The notes under the pieces were generated by a model, which saw only the letters and a program-made list of their open reading frames with translations, had not been told where the DNA came from and made no database searches. A stretch of 64,000 bases of DNA from Lithospermum erythrorhizon. Taxonomy: Eukaryota > Streptophyta > Magnoliopsida > Boraginales > Boraginaceae. The DNA is taken from the NCBI GenBank assembly GCA_019722365.1, contig JADFUC010000863.1, forward strand, positions 1-64,000, in the 5' to 3' direction. The translations under genes were made by a program, and so were the position numbers. This document shows positions 1-14,900 of the stretch, piece by piece. The stretch's first letter is position 1, and each line of letters starts with the position of its first letter.

Positions 1-3000
1 TTACATGCATTGCTAATTCATTCTTGATTTTGAATCAGATGCTCAATATCTCTAAAGGTGGGTTGCTATTCTAAACCCGTTTCTTTTATCATACTCATTT
101 AAACGAGATCACTTAACAACATATTTTTCGAGACCAAAGACACTCAACACTTCTAATAGCCTTTGCTTTGTTCACCAAACATTCAATTCATTGAAAATAA
201 CCTTTTGAATTCCCTTTATAACTGAAATTCTTTTCCAAAATGATTAATTTCTCAAAAATTAATCTTAATGCATAAATCTATATTTCATTTGATTAATTTC
301 TATACTCAATCAAGTCCACTTATATAGTTGTGTACTTCCCTTTCCAAATGATTAATTTCTCAAAATTAATCTTCATGTCCAACGACATTTATCAGATTAA
401 TTCAACCAAGCCAAAAAGGTCAATATAATCACATCATTTTATGATCTACACTATATGTGAAGTGTATCTCACACACCACATATTACAGTTATCAACGAAT
501 GATAAGCCATAGACCATAGTATATGATTCAATATAAACTGTCAAAGTTGTTGAATCTACTACTTTAACAATTGACTTTGAAAGTCATGCCTCCCCACATT
601 TTTAATTCGACAATGTGTTTTATAATGCCCAACGGCATAAGATCTCACTTAAAGTGAAATAGCTCAAATATCATACAATATCGAAGTTCCCATTTCTTGA
701 TATCTTGGACGGTATCATGTTTCGGGATTTTCATATAATGTAAGCATGTATATCGATTAAACGCCCTTTCGTATCTATGCATTATAAATTCTACCTCATC
801 CCGAAACCAAATAAACCAACACATTCACTTTCTCCAATTGTCTCATAAGATAAACCATCTAACCTTTTATATTAGTCATAATGAAATAATTAATGAGTTG
901 TATCAACAAATATAATCACATGTTTCACCCATACTAATATACATCCTCATCATTAATTACCCCATCATTCACTCAACATTCTATGAGAATTCAAGAAAGT
1001 ACCATTACATTACCACCTAAGTATTAAAATAATAGATCACTTCTCACAGTGAATCTCCATCTCTTACTACGACTTCGATATAAAATCACAGAATTTAATT
1101 CACCGATACGCAGCATCAAACAGAAAAAAAATTCTCATGAAAATTAGTCATAGCATATCGTTCACGAAATGAACACGTACAATGTAACCAAGGGTATAAA
1201 ACCATACTCCTAATGTGAATAATAAATTCATTTCATAGAATAGGAAAAGCCATTTCTTATATGAAAACTTAACGGGGCCTTATAACGGTAATACGAAAAG
1301 AAGTTAGTTCCCAATGAATAGATCTTCAAATCATTTTGTAGCCATATTATTTCAAGACCAATTAAATTCTTTTAGAGTAGCAAAATGGGAAAAAATTAAA
1401 CCACATACTTCCACTTTATTTGTATACCCCAAGATCACCACACACCAAAAACATGTCAATTTCAATCCATCACATCATCATATAATAAAAAAATAAAATC
1501 AAAGAGAAATGTTGTTCGATCATTTCAAACTTTCAAGTCAAGATAACAACATAAAACTACAACTAACTTATCGGGCCATATCATTGTTACTTGATATAGC
1601 GGCTAGACTTTCTTTAATCTCATTATTTGCATTTATAACAGAAACATTGTCGTAATCTCATGAGATCAAAATAACCTTTCATTTGACGACCAAGCAAAAC
1701 ATCAATAAATAAATAATGGCATACCAAATTCCACCAAAATATCCAGAAGCTTTCTAAATTGATTGATCATTTTAACTCATAAAAACTTGGTACGATACAC
1801 CAAGCCGCATGCCTAGAATTAATAATATAGTACGTAATTGATATCTTAATTGCTAGTATATCGCTAATCTTTGGTCACATATACCGTTAACTATGTCTAG
1901 AATGACCATATAAAAAGACATCGATAACCATAGAAATAAAATCCATTTATGATTATTGTTTGAGTAGTAATCGAGCATGACTCAATATACTTAAATGTTC
2001 ATCGTGAGGTATACCTATGACCTAAAGAGATATAACCGCTAATTTATTTTCATCTCACAAAACTGAATATAATTCCAATTGAAAGTTCTCTCTAAAGTTC
2101 AGCCAATAATCAAATCCAAGTTTTAGGAAAGGCAATTGTAGACACAAACCAATATGTTAATTAATATAGCAACTATAAAAAGATGCATGCATTAGTAAAG
2201 GAATATGAATATAATAATATAATCAACTGTAACAAGGATCAATTATCCGATAACCATTTTTAAATTATATTTTACTACTCTTTAATAATTTGTTTAGGTT
2301 GTAGGGAATTTAATTTGTGTGCAAAACATAAAATCATTTTAAAACATGTAAAAATATTAGACCAAGTCGTGTCCGACACTTTCCTTAAAGCAAATTACTC
2401 TTTCTACTCCCTTCGCGCTAGATCCCGTAAGGGGTGTTTGCCTCCCAAGATAAACGGTCCAAGCGTGGCCCTTGTGAAGCACTCTAAGCCTCACTTCGAA
2501 CAACTCCAGAGCTTATACTATCACCTCAAAACAATTACCACAAGACTCACAAATAACATCAAAAGTTTTTCCTCACTTTCATTTTCAAGTCGAGGAAGAC
2601 TCATTACATTATATAAAATCAATGGGAAAATCAAAAAGTTTGTAACTCCCAAATGCCATTAGTAGTATTGAAACCCACTTACCTAGCCATATGAATGTTG
2701 CCTTTATATGATGATGGGATGTTAACCAATTAAATGTTATTATTATTTTAAACAATCCTCGAAAGTGCACATAATTCCAGCCTAACTAAAAAATAATGCG
2801 CTGACCTGCCCTCATATCACAACAAATACACCTGGTCGCATTCACTTTATATTTAATCTTATAATCAAATTAATTTTTGTACTCTCTCTTATGTGTATAT
2901 ATGTAACACACACCAATAATAAATTAGACAAATCCCCTCGTGGACGCTAGTAATTTTTGCATTCAAATATTTAAACTGTAAATACTAATGATTTTCCAAC

Positions 3001-6000
3001 AATTCTATGCATAGTTCATGTTTTTTTTGGGTTAGCCACTATTCCGATTATGTGTGCTAACTTTGTTAACAATGTCACACATTTATATTGTCTGTGCTTA
3101 TTTTTATTTAGCAATGTTTCGACATCGGCGCATTTCATTTACTTAGATATTTGTTGGTTTTGTTCATCATAAACAACTTAAAATTGGGGGGTGCTTTGCT
3201 TTTATAACGAGAGTGGTCCAACCTTCAAGCCGTTGTTCGAGACGTGCTTATTAAATGTATGAATGGAAAGAAGTCATGAGATGCATGATCGCATCAAGTC
3301 CCTGCAATCGCCACTTCTCCAATTGAATCCGTCTCTTTTCAACTTCAATATTATCGCAAGATACCGCTATGTCAGCATCCCATGAGATCCATGCTAACGT
3401 GTCGATCAGAATATACAAGCTTTATAAGTAATAATATCATGCTATACTTACAAGTTTTTACAATAAAGCGAGTTTGGGTTTCTTTACTATCGCTTCTCTT
3501 CATCTTTTTCTTTTGTCACAAAAATCATTGATGCATGTTTCACAACGAGATCGAATTTCCGCTTAACAATTTTTCGCTTTTCTATGAAAGCGCTTTTTAC
3601 TACTTCAGTAGCAAAACTACCAACAAGGTTCCGCTTCAAGTTAGGAGGAGTTCGCTCAACTCGTAATATTAACAACGCCACTAAATAATTTTATAACTAT
3701 TATATAAACAATTTGCCGTGAGACTACCTTAATATCTATATCGTATTAGCTAATTAGATTTTATATTTTACCACGGTTAATACTATAATTCGAAAAGAGA
3801 TTAGATCGACATCAATCAACTACTCTAGTCTCTATTTATACGAATACCCGCCTTAGGAGTTTCTCTGATTAGGGTCACAAGTATCACCACAAATAAGTTG
3901 CAATAAACTTGTCCACATTGTCCATATATTTACCTTTGCTCTCTCAGTCGGGCTTTTGTTAAAAAATATTAGGTAATAAAAACAAACTAAGTAACGCTAT
4001 TATTGTAAAGAAAACGAAGTCAATCATACTTGAGTTGCATCTAGAAGAACTCATGGAAATTGTTCTTTAAAGAGAACGAGATAGAAACCATTAAAATACA
4101 GTATATTTTTAAAGAATGATGTCGTAGAGACTCTGAGAAGATACTCCGAATCCCTCGAACAGATTCAACGCACACACGTGTTCTCTTCACTTTGTTGGCT
4201 CCCTCTTTCTCCATTGACTCATTTCAAGTATGTTCCCTCTATAACCCCTTTTGTGTTGCTATCATTCCTTCAAGCTTTTTGCCATGTTCACTTCCCTCGA
4301 TCCACTTGTTTTCTTTTTATCGCTTCTCTTTGCACAGGGTCTCATCCCAATCACACTGTCAGATTATTATTCGCAATATTGTCATCATTAGTATTCCTCT
4401 ATTCTTCACACTTATTTCCCATCTTCACTCAAGCATCTTTACTTTGACGTCCGACATCACTACTCTATCCTCAGCTCCCGCACTTTCATTACAGCTCTTC
4501 GCATTTCCATCGCTCTCTCCTATTACGGTATGATAATCGAAAGACATAATTTTGATTAAAATTTTATTAAGCCCTTAACTGATTGAAATAATCTAAATTT
4601 TTATGATTCAAACTAATAATTAGAGTATTACTCTAACAATCTTTCCTCCTAGCTAAGAAAGGAAACGCATAATTCTGCGGCTTATTATGTTTTTAAAACA
4701 CCGTGTGTTTGCTTTATTTTGTTTCATGCCACAAGAAACTCATCTTAATTACATTTATAAAAAACAAGACACAAAAATACTTTGTCTTTGCTTAGGCCGT
4801 GACCTCCCTTTCCTTTCTCAAATTTTTTCCTTTTGTTTTATTCCCTCTCCTCTTAAATCATAACCTTTAAAGTTGTTTCAAGTTTCAAAGTTAAAGTAAG
4901 AGTGTCACATCGGTTGTAAGTAGATTCAAGTAGTAAAGTTGTTGATATTTGACTTCCTGACTAGAAGTAGCAATTATGGTCACATGTTTATAATATTTCA
5001 CATTATGAATAATATGTGTATTGTATATTTTCAGTTGTTGTAAAAAGTGATAAACTATTAAAAAGAATTACGAGTAGGTTGATATGATAATAACAGTGGA
5101 TATAATGGAAAGTCATTTTATCAGATGAGATTTATAAAATGCGACTGATTATATTAAAGAATAAAGAAGCATGTATGGGCATGGTCACATTATTGAACAA
5201 TTGGTCAGATTGAGAAACTATGTTGAATATTTATATACGAGATATCGGGATGTTAGAAGATTTGAGTATATTTGGTGGTATGATCATTATATAGTGGGTA
5301 AAGAGTTAATGCTATACAAATAAATCGTTAGAATGAGATTATATGTGCTTATGGAATGTTAGTATTGTAGTAAAGGAAAAATTATTTAGTTGATAACATT
5401 AAAGCGTGATTATATGAAAACATCAAATGAATTATTGTGATATTTGATGCCAATATACGATGTTATGCGTAGATATGGGTCATGCATTATAGAATGCAGG
5501 TAGATTATGAAAGTTTAGATAAGGATAGTTGCGTAGATGCATCATATACGAGTTAATAAGGCGACATATTAACATTATCATAAGACGGGCTATAAATTGG
5601 GACACATTTACATATGTATTGTATAATTTTATGATCGAAAATAGATATCGAGTATGTTTTGATAGGAGTATGATGTACAATCTCTGATCGGCCAATTACT
5701 TGATGGTAGTAGCTTGAAACAATAACATATGTATCAGAATATAATACGGGTCGATCAGACAAAATAAGCCGCGATAGAGTATAAATAGGTAAAAAAAGAA
5801 TGGCGCATATGACGCATTTATAAATGATGAGATAAATGTATTAAGAAATTATTGAGGTTATATGATATTTAGTGATATCAAATGGTTACAGGTGGCTAGG
5901 GGCATGATATTACATGTATAATACATTATGAAAGCGATATGATTCGAGTCAAGTGATTTACGATCCGATATGTCCGTATTCTAGGAATCACCAAATCTAC

Positions 6001-6180
6001 AGTGATCACCGGTATGCAACTAACGGCCCGCTGGTGGTTCAGTATTTGTTAAATCAATCTGGCCTATAATCCGGTATTCAATGGAATCAATGGTCATATG
6101 ACAGCGTGAACTATATTCAAGAAGGTCCTCCTACAAAGTCGGTGTGTATTCCCGCCTCTTACTTTATGTGTATGTAAAGA
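1..6180. other. Gene-free AT-rich DNA
   Basis: No open frame here resembles a protein I know, and the longer ones start at non-ATG codons or have no homology I recognise. One local duplication is visible: the segment at 235-267 (core TGATTAATTTCTCAAAA) returns at 343-372, a spacing of about 107 bp. The stretch looks like eroded intergenic or old retrotransposon sequence, but I cannot assign a family. Confidence 0.6.
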
Positions 6181-6187
6181 AAGTAGA

Positions 6188-6375
6188 TGTATTTTGTTGG
6201 TCTTTGTTTGCTCGTGCAGGCAATGAATGAGTTATGTTTTTTCCTCCTAGTTGAGGTATATTCCCCATTTACTTGGTGCATTGTAGCGGACGAGTTGTAT
6301 TTTGTTGGTCTCATTTCGCTTGGTATGCAGGGCAAACGTTAACGACGTTGTTTTTCCTCTACAGTGCTACAGACT
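6188..6375. repeat. Imperfect direct duplication, period 108 bp
   Basis: The motif TGTATTTTGTTGGTCT occurs at 6188 and again at 6296. Each copy is followed by a pyrimidine-rich stretch with TTTTTCCTC and CAGG/CAGT. The two copies have diverged. There is no coding sequence here and the origin is unknown. Confidence 0.5.
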
Positions 6376-9300
6376 TGGACAAAAAGGTAAGTAGCTTATC
6401 ATACAAGCATGGGATATATCAGAGTTCTTGATTTGTAGGTGATAGTATGTTAGTATTGATGTCATTTTGATATTATAGTGTTATATTATTAGAATTAGAA
6501 GTTTGATTGTATTAAATTGTTTCAAGATATTAAATTGGCTTAATCATATGAGCAACATCACAGCGATATGAATATGTATAATAAAAATATAATGAAAGTA
6601 ATTATCACTTAATTGCGATATTACATGTTTTATATATGTGTGGTTGGAATATAACTTCGTTATATGAGATTCACGAGGCTGCTAAGCCACACTCTTCTAT
6701 TTCCTTGGGGGGAATCCCTAATATTTTTGCTGTTTAGAAAAATGGCATCAAGCATCATTTGTGGCCATTTAGTCGAGTAAATCATGATTCTGGTTTGCAG
6801 TATTGTGATATCCTCAATACCAAAAAGTGACGAATTGTAAACGGTTGTATATGATTTAATTTTATCACGAAATCATGGTCGTTGTCATTGTATCACTTCA
6901 TCCTGCATAGTCAGCCAGATGCTTCCCTTCATCTTTTTTTATCCAAATTTTTGTATGGTGACTCTCGATTTTCTTAAGTTTCGCTGCTTAAGCGAACCTA
7001 ACTCGTACATACGACCTAAGACGAATGTTATGATCGAGATATTCCATAAACTGTATTCTTCATAATTTAAACAAATAAAATAATGTTGACTAATATATAT
7101 TTGTAATGTAGTTGAATTTAGCAAAAATAAAAATTTCAAATTTGTTTGTTATCTTTTGTACATACTCTTTTTATTGCACAGTCATGTGGATCAAAGAGAA
7201 TGAGTTCCGTCGGGTTACATTTCTCATGGTTTATGAGTCTAAATCTCGGTAGTTATCCTATGTGCAAATCTAACATGTTTGCTTATGCTTCAATGTTCCA
7301 AAACACAACATTTACATCCCAGTTTTTTAGAGTTGGCTTGGTACATGTTCCGCTGGAAAAAATTACTTTCAAGACCCATCCTCATAATATATAGTGAATC
7401 AGTATTGTGAAACTAAAAATATATATATATCAATAAAGCATTTAATCTATACCAAATTAAATGCAACAAGTTCACTTAGTTTTTATTATTCATTTAGTTT
7501 TGTTAAATACGGAGCATTGTGCCATATAGAAAAACTAATCACTTAATACAATTTTGTTTTAAATAAAGTCAATCAACTATCATTTTTTCAACTAAAAAAA
7601 AAAAAAAAAAACTCCAATCCATCTTCCAAAAAATTTCTCTCTAAAAACCACTCTATCTACTCCATTAAAATATATCTTTGGGAAGAACACTCTTACCTCA
7701 TTAGTAGTGGTTATTTCTTACCCTTTTCAATGTTTTTTTCTTAGTTTTTAATAAATTAAATGTTAGATCTCTGTTAATTTAACATTTCTTACATGAAAGT
7801 GTAGTTTTTCTTTTGTTTTTACCTTTTGATTAATATTCGTTTTTCGATATCTTCACCAATTAAGACTTACATATGTTGCGTATGCAATGTATTCTTTCAG
7901 ATGATTATACTCAAGCATTTAATATTGTATATCATCATCAGTTATTACTCAGTTTCAGAGTAAATTAGTTTAGTAGGAATAGTTTTTGTATTTAACTGCA
8001 TTGTAATCTTTGTTTGGTAAATATCGATATGTCAATTTGGTATCTAGTAATTTTACAGCTTTATGAATGAATATTAAACATCCTTTCCATAAAAAAATCA
8101 ACTACCATTTTATTTCTTACAGTACACCATAACTTCCAGTGTTAAATATCTTGTTTTAGGCTCCAATTTATTATCGTGATTACTAATGAAGATACCCCTG
8201 CTTATCCTATTAAATACTACTACTAACATGTTGTCAAAGAATGGCAAAACCATTATTTGGTTTATGTTTATAGATAATAAACTAATAAGCTACATGTTTG
8301 TTACCAATTTTCATATTCGTCCTATTACCAGAATAGTATTACGGAGTACTAGTTAGATATTGTTCACATTATAAACACTTTATTACTCCTCCATCCCACA
8401 AAGATTGCTCACTGACCTTTGCTCATCTCTCTCGACTTCACCATGATATTTTGCTTCAGATTATATAATACTATTTAAAACTATATCAATTTAAAATTAT
8501 ATTTCAAACTTTTTCCATTGATATATTTTTTATAAGATATTATATAACACAAACAAATATATTTAAATAAAGCTCAAGAGACGAACAAAAATTTAAAGAG
8601 ACAATTTTCATGGTATTTAATGCAGATATAATAATGGTAACGTTAGCTAAGCTAATGGCTCGCGGCCATGAATTGAAGTAGGAGACAGAAGACTTACAGA
8701 GAGCACATACAACATTATTTTTTTATTAGGTTATCCCGTGATTAATACATTACTACGGAGTACTTTAAATTGAGTAAGGAATGAGTATTTGTAATCATGG
8801 CTATAACCTACAAACCCAAGCATAAAACCCACTTGTATTCTGATGATGTAACGGGCCTAAGAGAATTCTAGGTCCTGGTCATTATTCATTAACTTATAAC
8901 GGACAGAGTCAATATCACCCAAAATTCTTATTTACTTTGTTTAATCTAATTAATAACAAATTACATGATAACTATATTTTACTAATCACAATAGAATATT
9001 CTTTAAACATTTATACCAAAATAGAATAATTTCAAAAATTATGGGTGACATATAGTTAATAACTATAAATCAATTATGGACATTCATTCAAAAATTCATT
9101 TTATATTAAAAAAAAATTAAAAACTATGGAAAATCTAATCAAATAACTTAAATAATTAAATACCCTCCAATGCATTTAAATTGATTTTCTAAATATCAGA
9201 TAAATATTTGATATTATTAAAAATTTAAAAATAATATTATGAAAGTATTTTGTAAAACTAATTCAAAGGATATTAATTTTATATTTTTTAGAATAAATTT

Positions 9301-10200
9301 AATAATTTATAATTGATGGTCAAAATTTAATTTCAAAAAGTCAAATCTTGACAATTAAAATGGATTGAGGGACTAAATTGTATGTATCATAAACATGAAA
9401 TTACAAAATATAATCCACAATCAAGAATTATAATTGCAAAATCTCAAATTGTAATTTGTACATTATAAATTGCAAAATAGAAACAACACATTATTGAAAT
9501 TTCAATCAATCAAATTTAATAATTTTATTTTTATGACAATATTATACAGTTAGAAATAATTAAACACTTAATATAGTCAGCTATTATATTTCGGCCAATA
9601 ATTAACCACTTTAAGCCGACATTCATTTTTATTTGTGCTTAAATATTATCTATAACATATACATAAAGAGAATATGTATGACAATCATTTGGCTTTTGGT
9701 TGGGACTATGATATAATCCGTATTATACAATTAGTTATCTATCCGTCAAATTATTTATATTATCCGTGGTTGTGATTCCTATACTACAACTTACATACTT
9801 TTTTTCAAAAAAAAAAGAAAGAAAAAACTACCATTATATTAATATGTATACTCAAATATTAATAAGTATATCATATATTGTATTATTTCAAACTCTCAAA
9901 TTTGTATACTTTAACGTTTTTTTTTTAATGATCATCATCAGATGAGCAGTGATTTTTCAATTTCTTCAAAATATAGTAATTCAATTTCTAGTTTTTACAC
10001 ATTATCAAGGCGGTGTCAAATTACTAGTACATGCAATTGAAAATTAAATCAAGCTAATTACATTATTTTATTTATTATTTTCAAATATGCAATTTAAAAA
10101 TTAACCATTTAAAATAAATCAAACTTAAAGTCCAAATATTGACACATGAAAATTATTATGAATTTTCGAATTCATTAGTTACCTTCTAGTTGTAGCCATT
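6376..10200. other. Gene-free AT-rich intergenic DNA
   Basis: No gene is recognised. There is an 18-A run at 7594-7611. At about 8382 there is a Stowaway-like terminus (ACTCCTCCATCCCACAAAG), but I could not find a convincing matching inverted end. ACGGAGTACT strings at 8341 and 8753 are also of the kind found at MITE ends. Everything else is low-complexity A/T sequence. Confidence 0.55.
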
Positions 10201-10209
10201 AAGAATTAA

Positions 10210-10607
10210 TTCATTTGGGCATAGAAATAATTTAGAACTTCACTATAAATTCTAAACAGATTACAGATTGAGCAACACTTTACTCTTAAATGTGTAGATT
10301 ATACACCAGATGAATATTTTATGGCTAGAACTATTCTATAACCTTAAACCAGAAATATATAGCTTTCCTATATCAGATATTTAGGTTACAATGATTCAGA
10401 ATGGGCTTCCTGAAATCAAAAATATCTGCCAACCGCTACGGGTGGTCATCTGTGAGCCCGAGAAAGGTCCGACCAAGACAAGTCCCGACCTCCTCCCAGA
10501 ATCGCCTTCCGACTCACTGATGGTCGGACCTTGGTCGGGGTTTGCAACCCCGATCAAGTCCTCATCCACTGGCCCACTCAGACATGTGTTCAAGACAATA
10601 TTCAACA
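10210..10607 (-). repeat. 3' LTR of outer copia element
   Basis: On the minus strand it starts TGTTGAATATTG, a common start for plant copia LTRs, directly after a polypurine tract. It matches 29900-30434 in the same orientation, including ACAGATTACAGATTGA, ACTATTCTATAACC and GACAATATTCAACA. Similarity fades below about 10210, so the far end of this LTR appears eroded. Confidence 0.75.
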
Positions 10608-10622
10608 AATTTCCACCTTGAC
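10608..10622 (-). other. Polypurine tract of outer copia element
   Basis: On the minus strand it reads GTCAAGGTGGAAATT, directly followed by the LTR start TGTTGAATATTG. This purine-rich stretch is the expected primer for plus-strand DNA synthesis and fixes the orientation of the outer element. Confidence 0.65.
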
Positions 10623-10632
10623 TTGAATATAA

Positions 10633-11644
10633 AGTTAGAATCTATATGAATTTTATTCGTGATAAACACCACCATACATCCAGATCCTCAAATTAATGTA
10701 TATTAATCTAAACACAAAATATAAATGTAGGTGAATATTTAGAATCCTTACATTTCAAATTCGGGAAGCTTAATTTAACCCAAATCCTCACGACAGACCT
10801 CATGTTAAAGTGCCCCTCAAAATCCTTCCAATGCTTATTCAACACCTAAATGATGTCCTCTAGATTACACACACCAAAGAGGAAACTAACTGCAGTACTG
10901 AATCCTCTAGAGTTGAAGATTTAGAGAATAGAAGAGAAAATTCTTCCAATCACTATGGATGGAAGGAGGCTATGATTCTATATCAGAAAAACCTAATCCT
11001 CTTTAAATACTCCCTCTTTAAATACCAAGTCCCAAATTCCATCTGCTACAACCTGTTAATAAATCGCTTAACTCTGCTAACTTAATTAGACCGTTATGAT
11101 CTTCTAATTAAATAATGAGTTAGTAGTGAGTTTATTCTTTTATTTTAATTAACTTAAAAGCCAATTAAAAATACTAACGAAATACTACTTCCATTGCCAT
11201 AACTTATCAAGTTATTCATCACTCTTTAATTGCTTAATTGATTAAACTGTAAGTTTAACCAATTGATGTCTATCAATATATACTTGACAAATATATAAAT
11301 ATTTTAGAAATACATTTATCAATATATACAAGTCTCAAGTTAATTTCATTTTATGAAATATTATTCAATATCATCAGATGTAAGGCAAAGCGACCTTCTA
11401 GACTCATATAATAGTAAGTTGTATAATAATAATAATTGACCAATTACTATTATTATAACGATTAATGAGTAAGATCTATAATCGCCATAACCCCTTAAAT
11501 TATCATGAACCCACACCAGTATTATACCATTACTAAAGGTGAATATTGTCTCGTAATCTCATTTAACCAAACCGTAAAATGAATCGACATACAATTATCT
11601 GAACGTGGGCACACAGCGGGAATCACCCTCATTGATTTCCAACA
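10633..11644 (-). repeat. 3' LTR of copia element 1
   Basis: On the minus strand it begins TGTTGGAAATCAATGAG at 11644, after the purine-rich AGGGCAGAGTGGGGAG (11645-11660). It ends near the shared tail TAGATTCTA at about 10633. It aligns over its length with the LTRs at 19889 and 27470, which are in the opposite orientation, and in part with 16604-17234. It is about 1 kb long. Confidence 0.75.
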
Positions 11645-11660
11645 CTCCCCACTCTGCCCT
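11645..11660 (-). other. Polypurine tract of copia element 1
   Basis: Minus-strand AGGGCAGAGTGGGGAG abuts the LTR start TGTTGG. The equivalent site of the related plus-strand element is AAGTGGGGAA at 27460-27469. Confidence 0.65.
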
Positions 11661-12499
11661 GGACTATGACACCTTACAATTCCTTTTGGCTTCCATGCCG
11701 ACCAGAAGCTGTAGGCTAACCATGTTGGCTGGGCTTAAAACACCCACAACTTTCTTTACTTCCGAGTAATGAATCAATAAGCATTTATGGCGTCCCATAA
11801 ACCAATCAGTACCAACTGTGTGAGAGGCCTGAGATCTTCCTTATATATCAAGGACGGATAAATCCCTCCCAATATATCAACATCTATCGTTATACTCACA
11901 GTGTGACCCAACATATGCCGTTATGATCCCCGCCAAGTGCACTTTTGGTCATAGTCAAAGGCACGTGTCTTTATATAACACGCATAATATATATCAGAGG
12001 TCTAAGAACTGTCAACCTAAAATCTCTGAAAACAAATATCATGTACCTAATACGCATATACATATCTCTATGAATTCAAGCCAAGTCATACCAAATTCTC
12101 AAATTATAGACTCTCATGGTATCATCTAGTCCTCGTGAGTTAACGTGATCAATCTCGATCACTAATCAAAACACTATGTTAGTCATATATAATGCTTGTC
12201 GCCCTAACTATCAACATCCCACTGCTGCCTGCCATCCTATGTTTCTAGGCTCAAGAGGTATAATCACCAATTCATGTTGCCTCTCTAGAAACATAGACTT
12301 ACCTAGGATTTTAACTTTCAACACGATACAACAAGCATGTATATTATATGTAAGTAAACATATATGCATTTAAGCAACAAATATATTGCTAGAATATAAG
12401 AAGCAACAATATTCAAATATTTGTTCACATAACACAATAGATATATACCGACTCCCACTCTTAATCCTAACACCATCATGTATATCCGGCCTAAGATCT

Positions 12500-13040
12500 T
12501 ACGTTTCACGCATCCTCATCACGCTTACCGACTTAGTGGTTTCGCAGCGGGTCGGCTAGATTGGCCTTTGTCACATTTCTTACATACTTTGATATCACAC
12601 CCCTATTAAAGATATCTCACTCAGTGGATACTTTCTTCGGTAATGCGTGTTGGATTTGTGATGTGCTCGGGTTCTTAGCTCGAGCTATCGCCTAATATCA
12701 TACAAAGCAACTCAACTCATCCTTCAATGCCAGGTACTACACCAAGCTTCCGCCACGAATTTCTTAATCCAACATGCTTCTTTAGCGTTTCCGTATTAAT
12801 CGCGATGTACTCGCACTGCGGTGGAATCGGCAATGCGATTGAACCTCCAAGAGATCATTCCACCGCTGACAAAATACATACCCAGACTCCTGAACGATAG
12901 TTGTTCTGGTCGGCTTTGAAATCGCATCGGTGTACCCGGTGACTACTAACACATCATCTCCACCATATACCAAGAAAGTATCTTTTAGTTCTTTCCTGAT
13001 ACTTGGATGCACTTCACCTAATCCAATGATTTTCACCGGA
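12500..13040 (-). pseudogene. Copia RNase H remnant, element 1
   Basis: The minus-strand frame from about 13036 contains KDTFLVYGGDD, LVVTGYTDAIS and SGYVFCQRW, the start of the copia RNase H domain that normally follows the RT thumb. Below 12780 the frame is lost, although a weak continuation of the RNase H C-terminal part is visible to about 12500. Frameshifts and stops make it non-functional. The identification rests on motif recognition. Confidence 0.8.
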
Positions 13041-13169
13041 TTAGCTCGTATCTATCAGGTTATGCCCAGCCAGATAAAGACACATCAGCTCCAGCGTATA
13101 AACATGGCATACATGATGGATCCTATAGCCGAAGTCAGAAGGTACATCCTTCATCTGCCTTCATCTCAC

Positions 13170-13900
13170 TACCAGTAGTGGGACATTGTGCCTCATGAGT
13201 TGAAATCCAGTTCCATGTGAGATTATACTTTTGGAATTACCTATGTTTAACCTTCGGCAGCATCTTTATTCCACATAGGTATTTCGACAAAGTCCAATTA
13301 GCCTTTGGCCCGATCCGGCCGGATCTTTTATCTTAAGTATATATTGTGCTTCGCCTAAGTCCTTTCATTGAAAAACATTTACACCGCCAATCCTTGACCT
13401 AGAAGTTCACAAGAACTCCACGTTATTTCCAATGATAAATATGCTGTATATGTGATCATTTAATGATACATAACTCCCACTTACCTTCTTGTATACACAA
13501 GATTCTTCTTCGTTCTTGATGAAACCAAAATCTTTAATTGATTCATCAAAACGTAGATTCCAACTGCAGGATGCCTGCTTAAGACCATAAATGGACCTTG
13601 CAACTCTCAGATACCTTCTGTGCCGCCCTTCGGGACACGTAAAGCCCGGAGGTCGTAATTACATAATATCCTCCTCTAAATTTCATTCATGAAAAGAAAT
13701 ATTTACATCCATTTGCCATATATTTCTCTCATAGTCATGAAATGCAAAGAATGGCTAAGATTATCCGATGAATTTAAGCATAGCCACCGGGCGAGTGCAG
13801 TTTCGTCATAACCACGCCTCGGTGAACTCGTTTTTGAAAATATAGTGCTCTTAGACACCTATTTACATTCAATAGGGCAAACTTGCATTTGTAACCAACA
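13170..13900 (-). pseudogene. Copia reverse transcriptase remnant, element 1
   Basis: Spread over all three minus-strand frames are the copia RT pieces, in order: SIYGLKQAS at about 13600, FDESIKDFGFIKNEEESCVY at about 13520, KKVSG at about 13490, and then a degraded polymerase active-site region where YVDD would be expected. These are followed by FSMKGLGEAQYIL at about 13370 and RLIGL at about 13290. The spacing is close to the family norm, but the frame changes repeatedly, so it is a dead copy. Confidence 0.8.
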
Positions 13901-14559
13901 ATGGCTCAAACCTTGTTCCGTACATAGAATCCATCCTGCAATTGCATGGTTATTTGCCATTCACAAGATCCTTGCTATTTATTACTTCTAAGTGAAGAAG
14001 TTGGGCTCACATTTATTAGACAAGGCTTCACCACAATATTTCCTGTCAGATTTATCCTCATGGATCTCCTAAGTGGCTGGTTCTTCCATAACTTCGTGAT
14101 CAAGAACTGATCTTCTATGAAAGAAGCGTGTTAATTTTTGTATACAATAGATGTTTACATTAGATGCATTTATTACTGACTTCATCAACTTGAGCTTCAT
14201 CAAGATGAAAACCATTATTTCTAGTCTTTCCTCGGGATGTATATTCCTTTTAAGAAAATATGCACTGCCTTTTAGCAAGCATTTTATTCTCTAGAAGTAG
14301 TAACCAATCTGCTTTCCTTTGGATATCCTATGAAATAGCATTTATCGGATTTGGGCGCAAGTTTATCCTTTTCTGTTAATCTCTTAACATAAGCTTCACA
14401 AATTTCAAATCTAGAGAAACCCAACTCGGGAATCTTCAAACTACAATTCACAGGAGTTTTCATCGACTGTTGTACATCTGCTTAAGGTGTTGTCGCTACT
14501 TTAGAAGCGCAGACATATCCCCTAAAATTAACCGTAGATCGATAGGCTCATCATATAGA

Positions 14560-14900
14560 CCGAACCATACAAAGAAAGGGTTCGATTTCTCCTCTCTTTC
14601 GTACACCCCATTATGCCGCTCTCGCCGGAGCTTAGCCAGGAAATAATACCACACTTCTAAGACGAGACACCTCGCGACTCAAATATTCTCCACCTCTATC
14701 GCATCGAGAATCTTTTATTGTCTTATTCAATTGGTTTTCTACTTCATTTTGGAACTCCTTGAATTTCTCAAAGACTCGTGGTTTGTGTTCCCATCGTATA
14801 CACAAACCGTATCTTTACCTAATCACCGAAATGTAATGTAAGAAGCTATAACCTCCTTCTTACAGATGCTCATTGGCCCACATCGAGTATGATCCCCTAA
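14560..14900 (-). pseudogene. Copia integrase core remnant, element 1
   Basis: Minus-strand translation shows ITF near 14840, then pieces equivalent to HESL.KF.EFQNEVENQLNK near 14750, and then DRGGEYLSRE near 14690. The last is the stretch holding the catalytic Glu of copia integrases. A fragment of the ERRNRTL region follows at about 14580. These sit in three different frames with stops between them. Confidence 0.75.

Noticed and set aside
2315..2662. 115-codon open frame on the plus strand
   Set aside because: It starts at TTG, has no recognisable domain and no supporting splice or promoter context.
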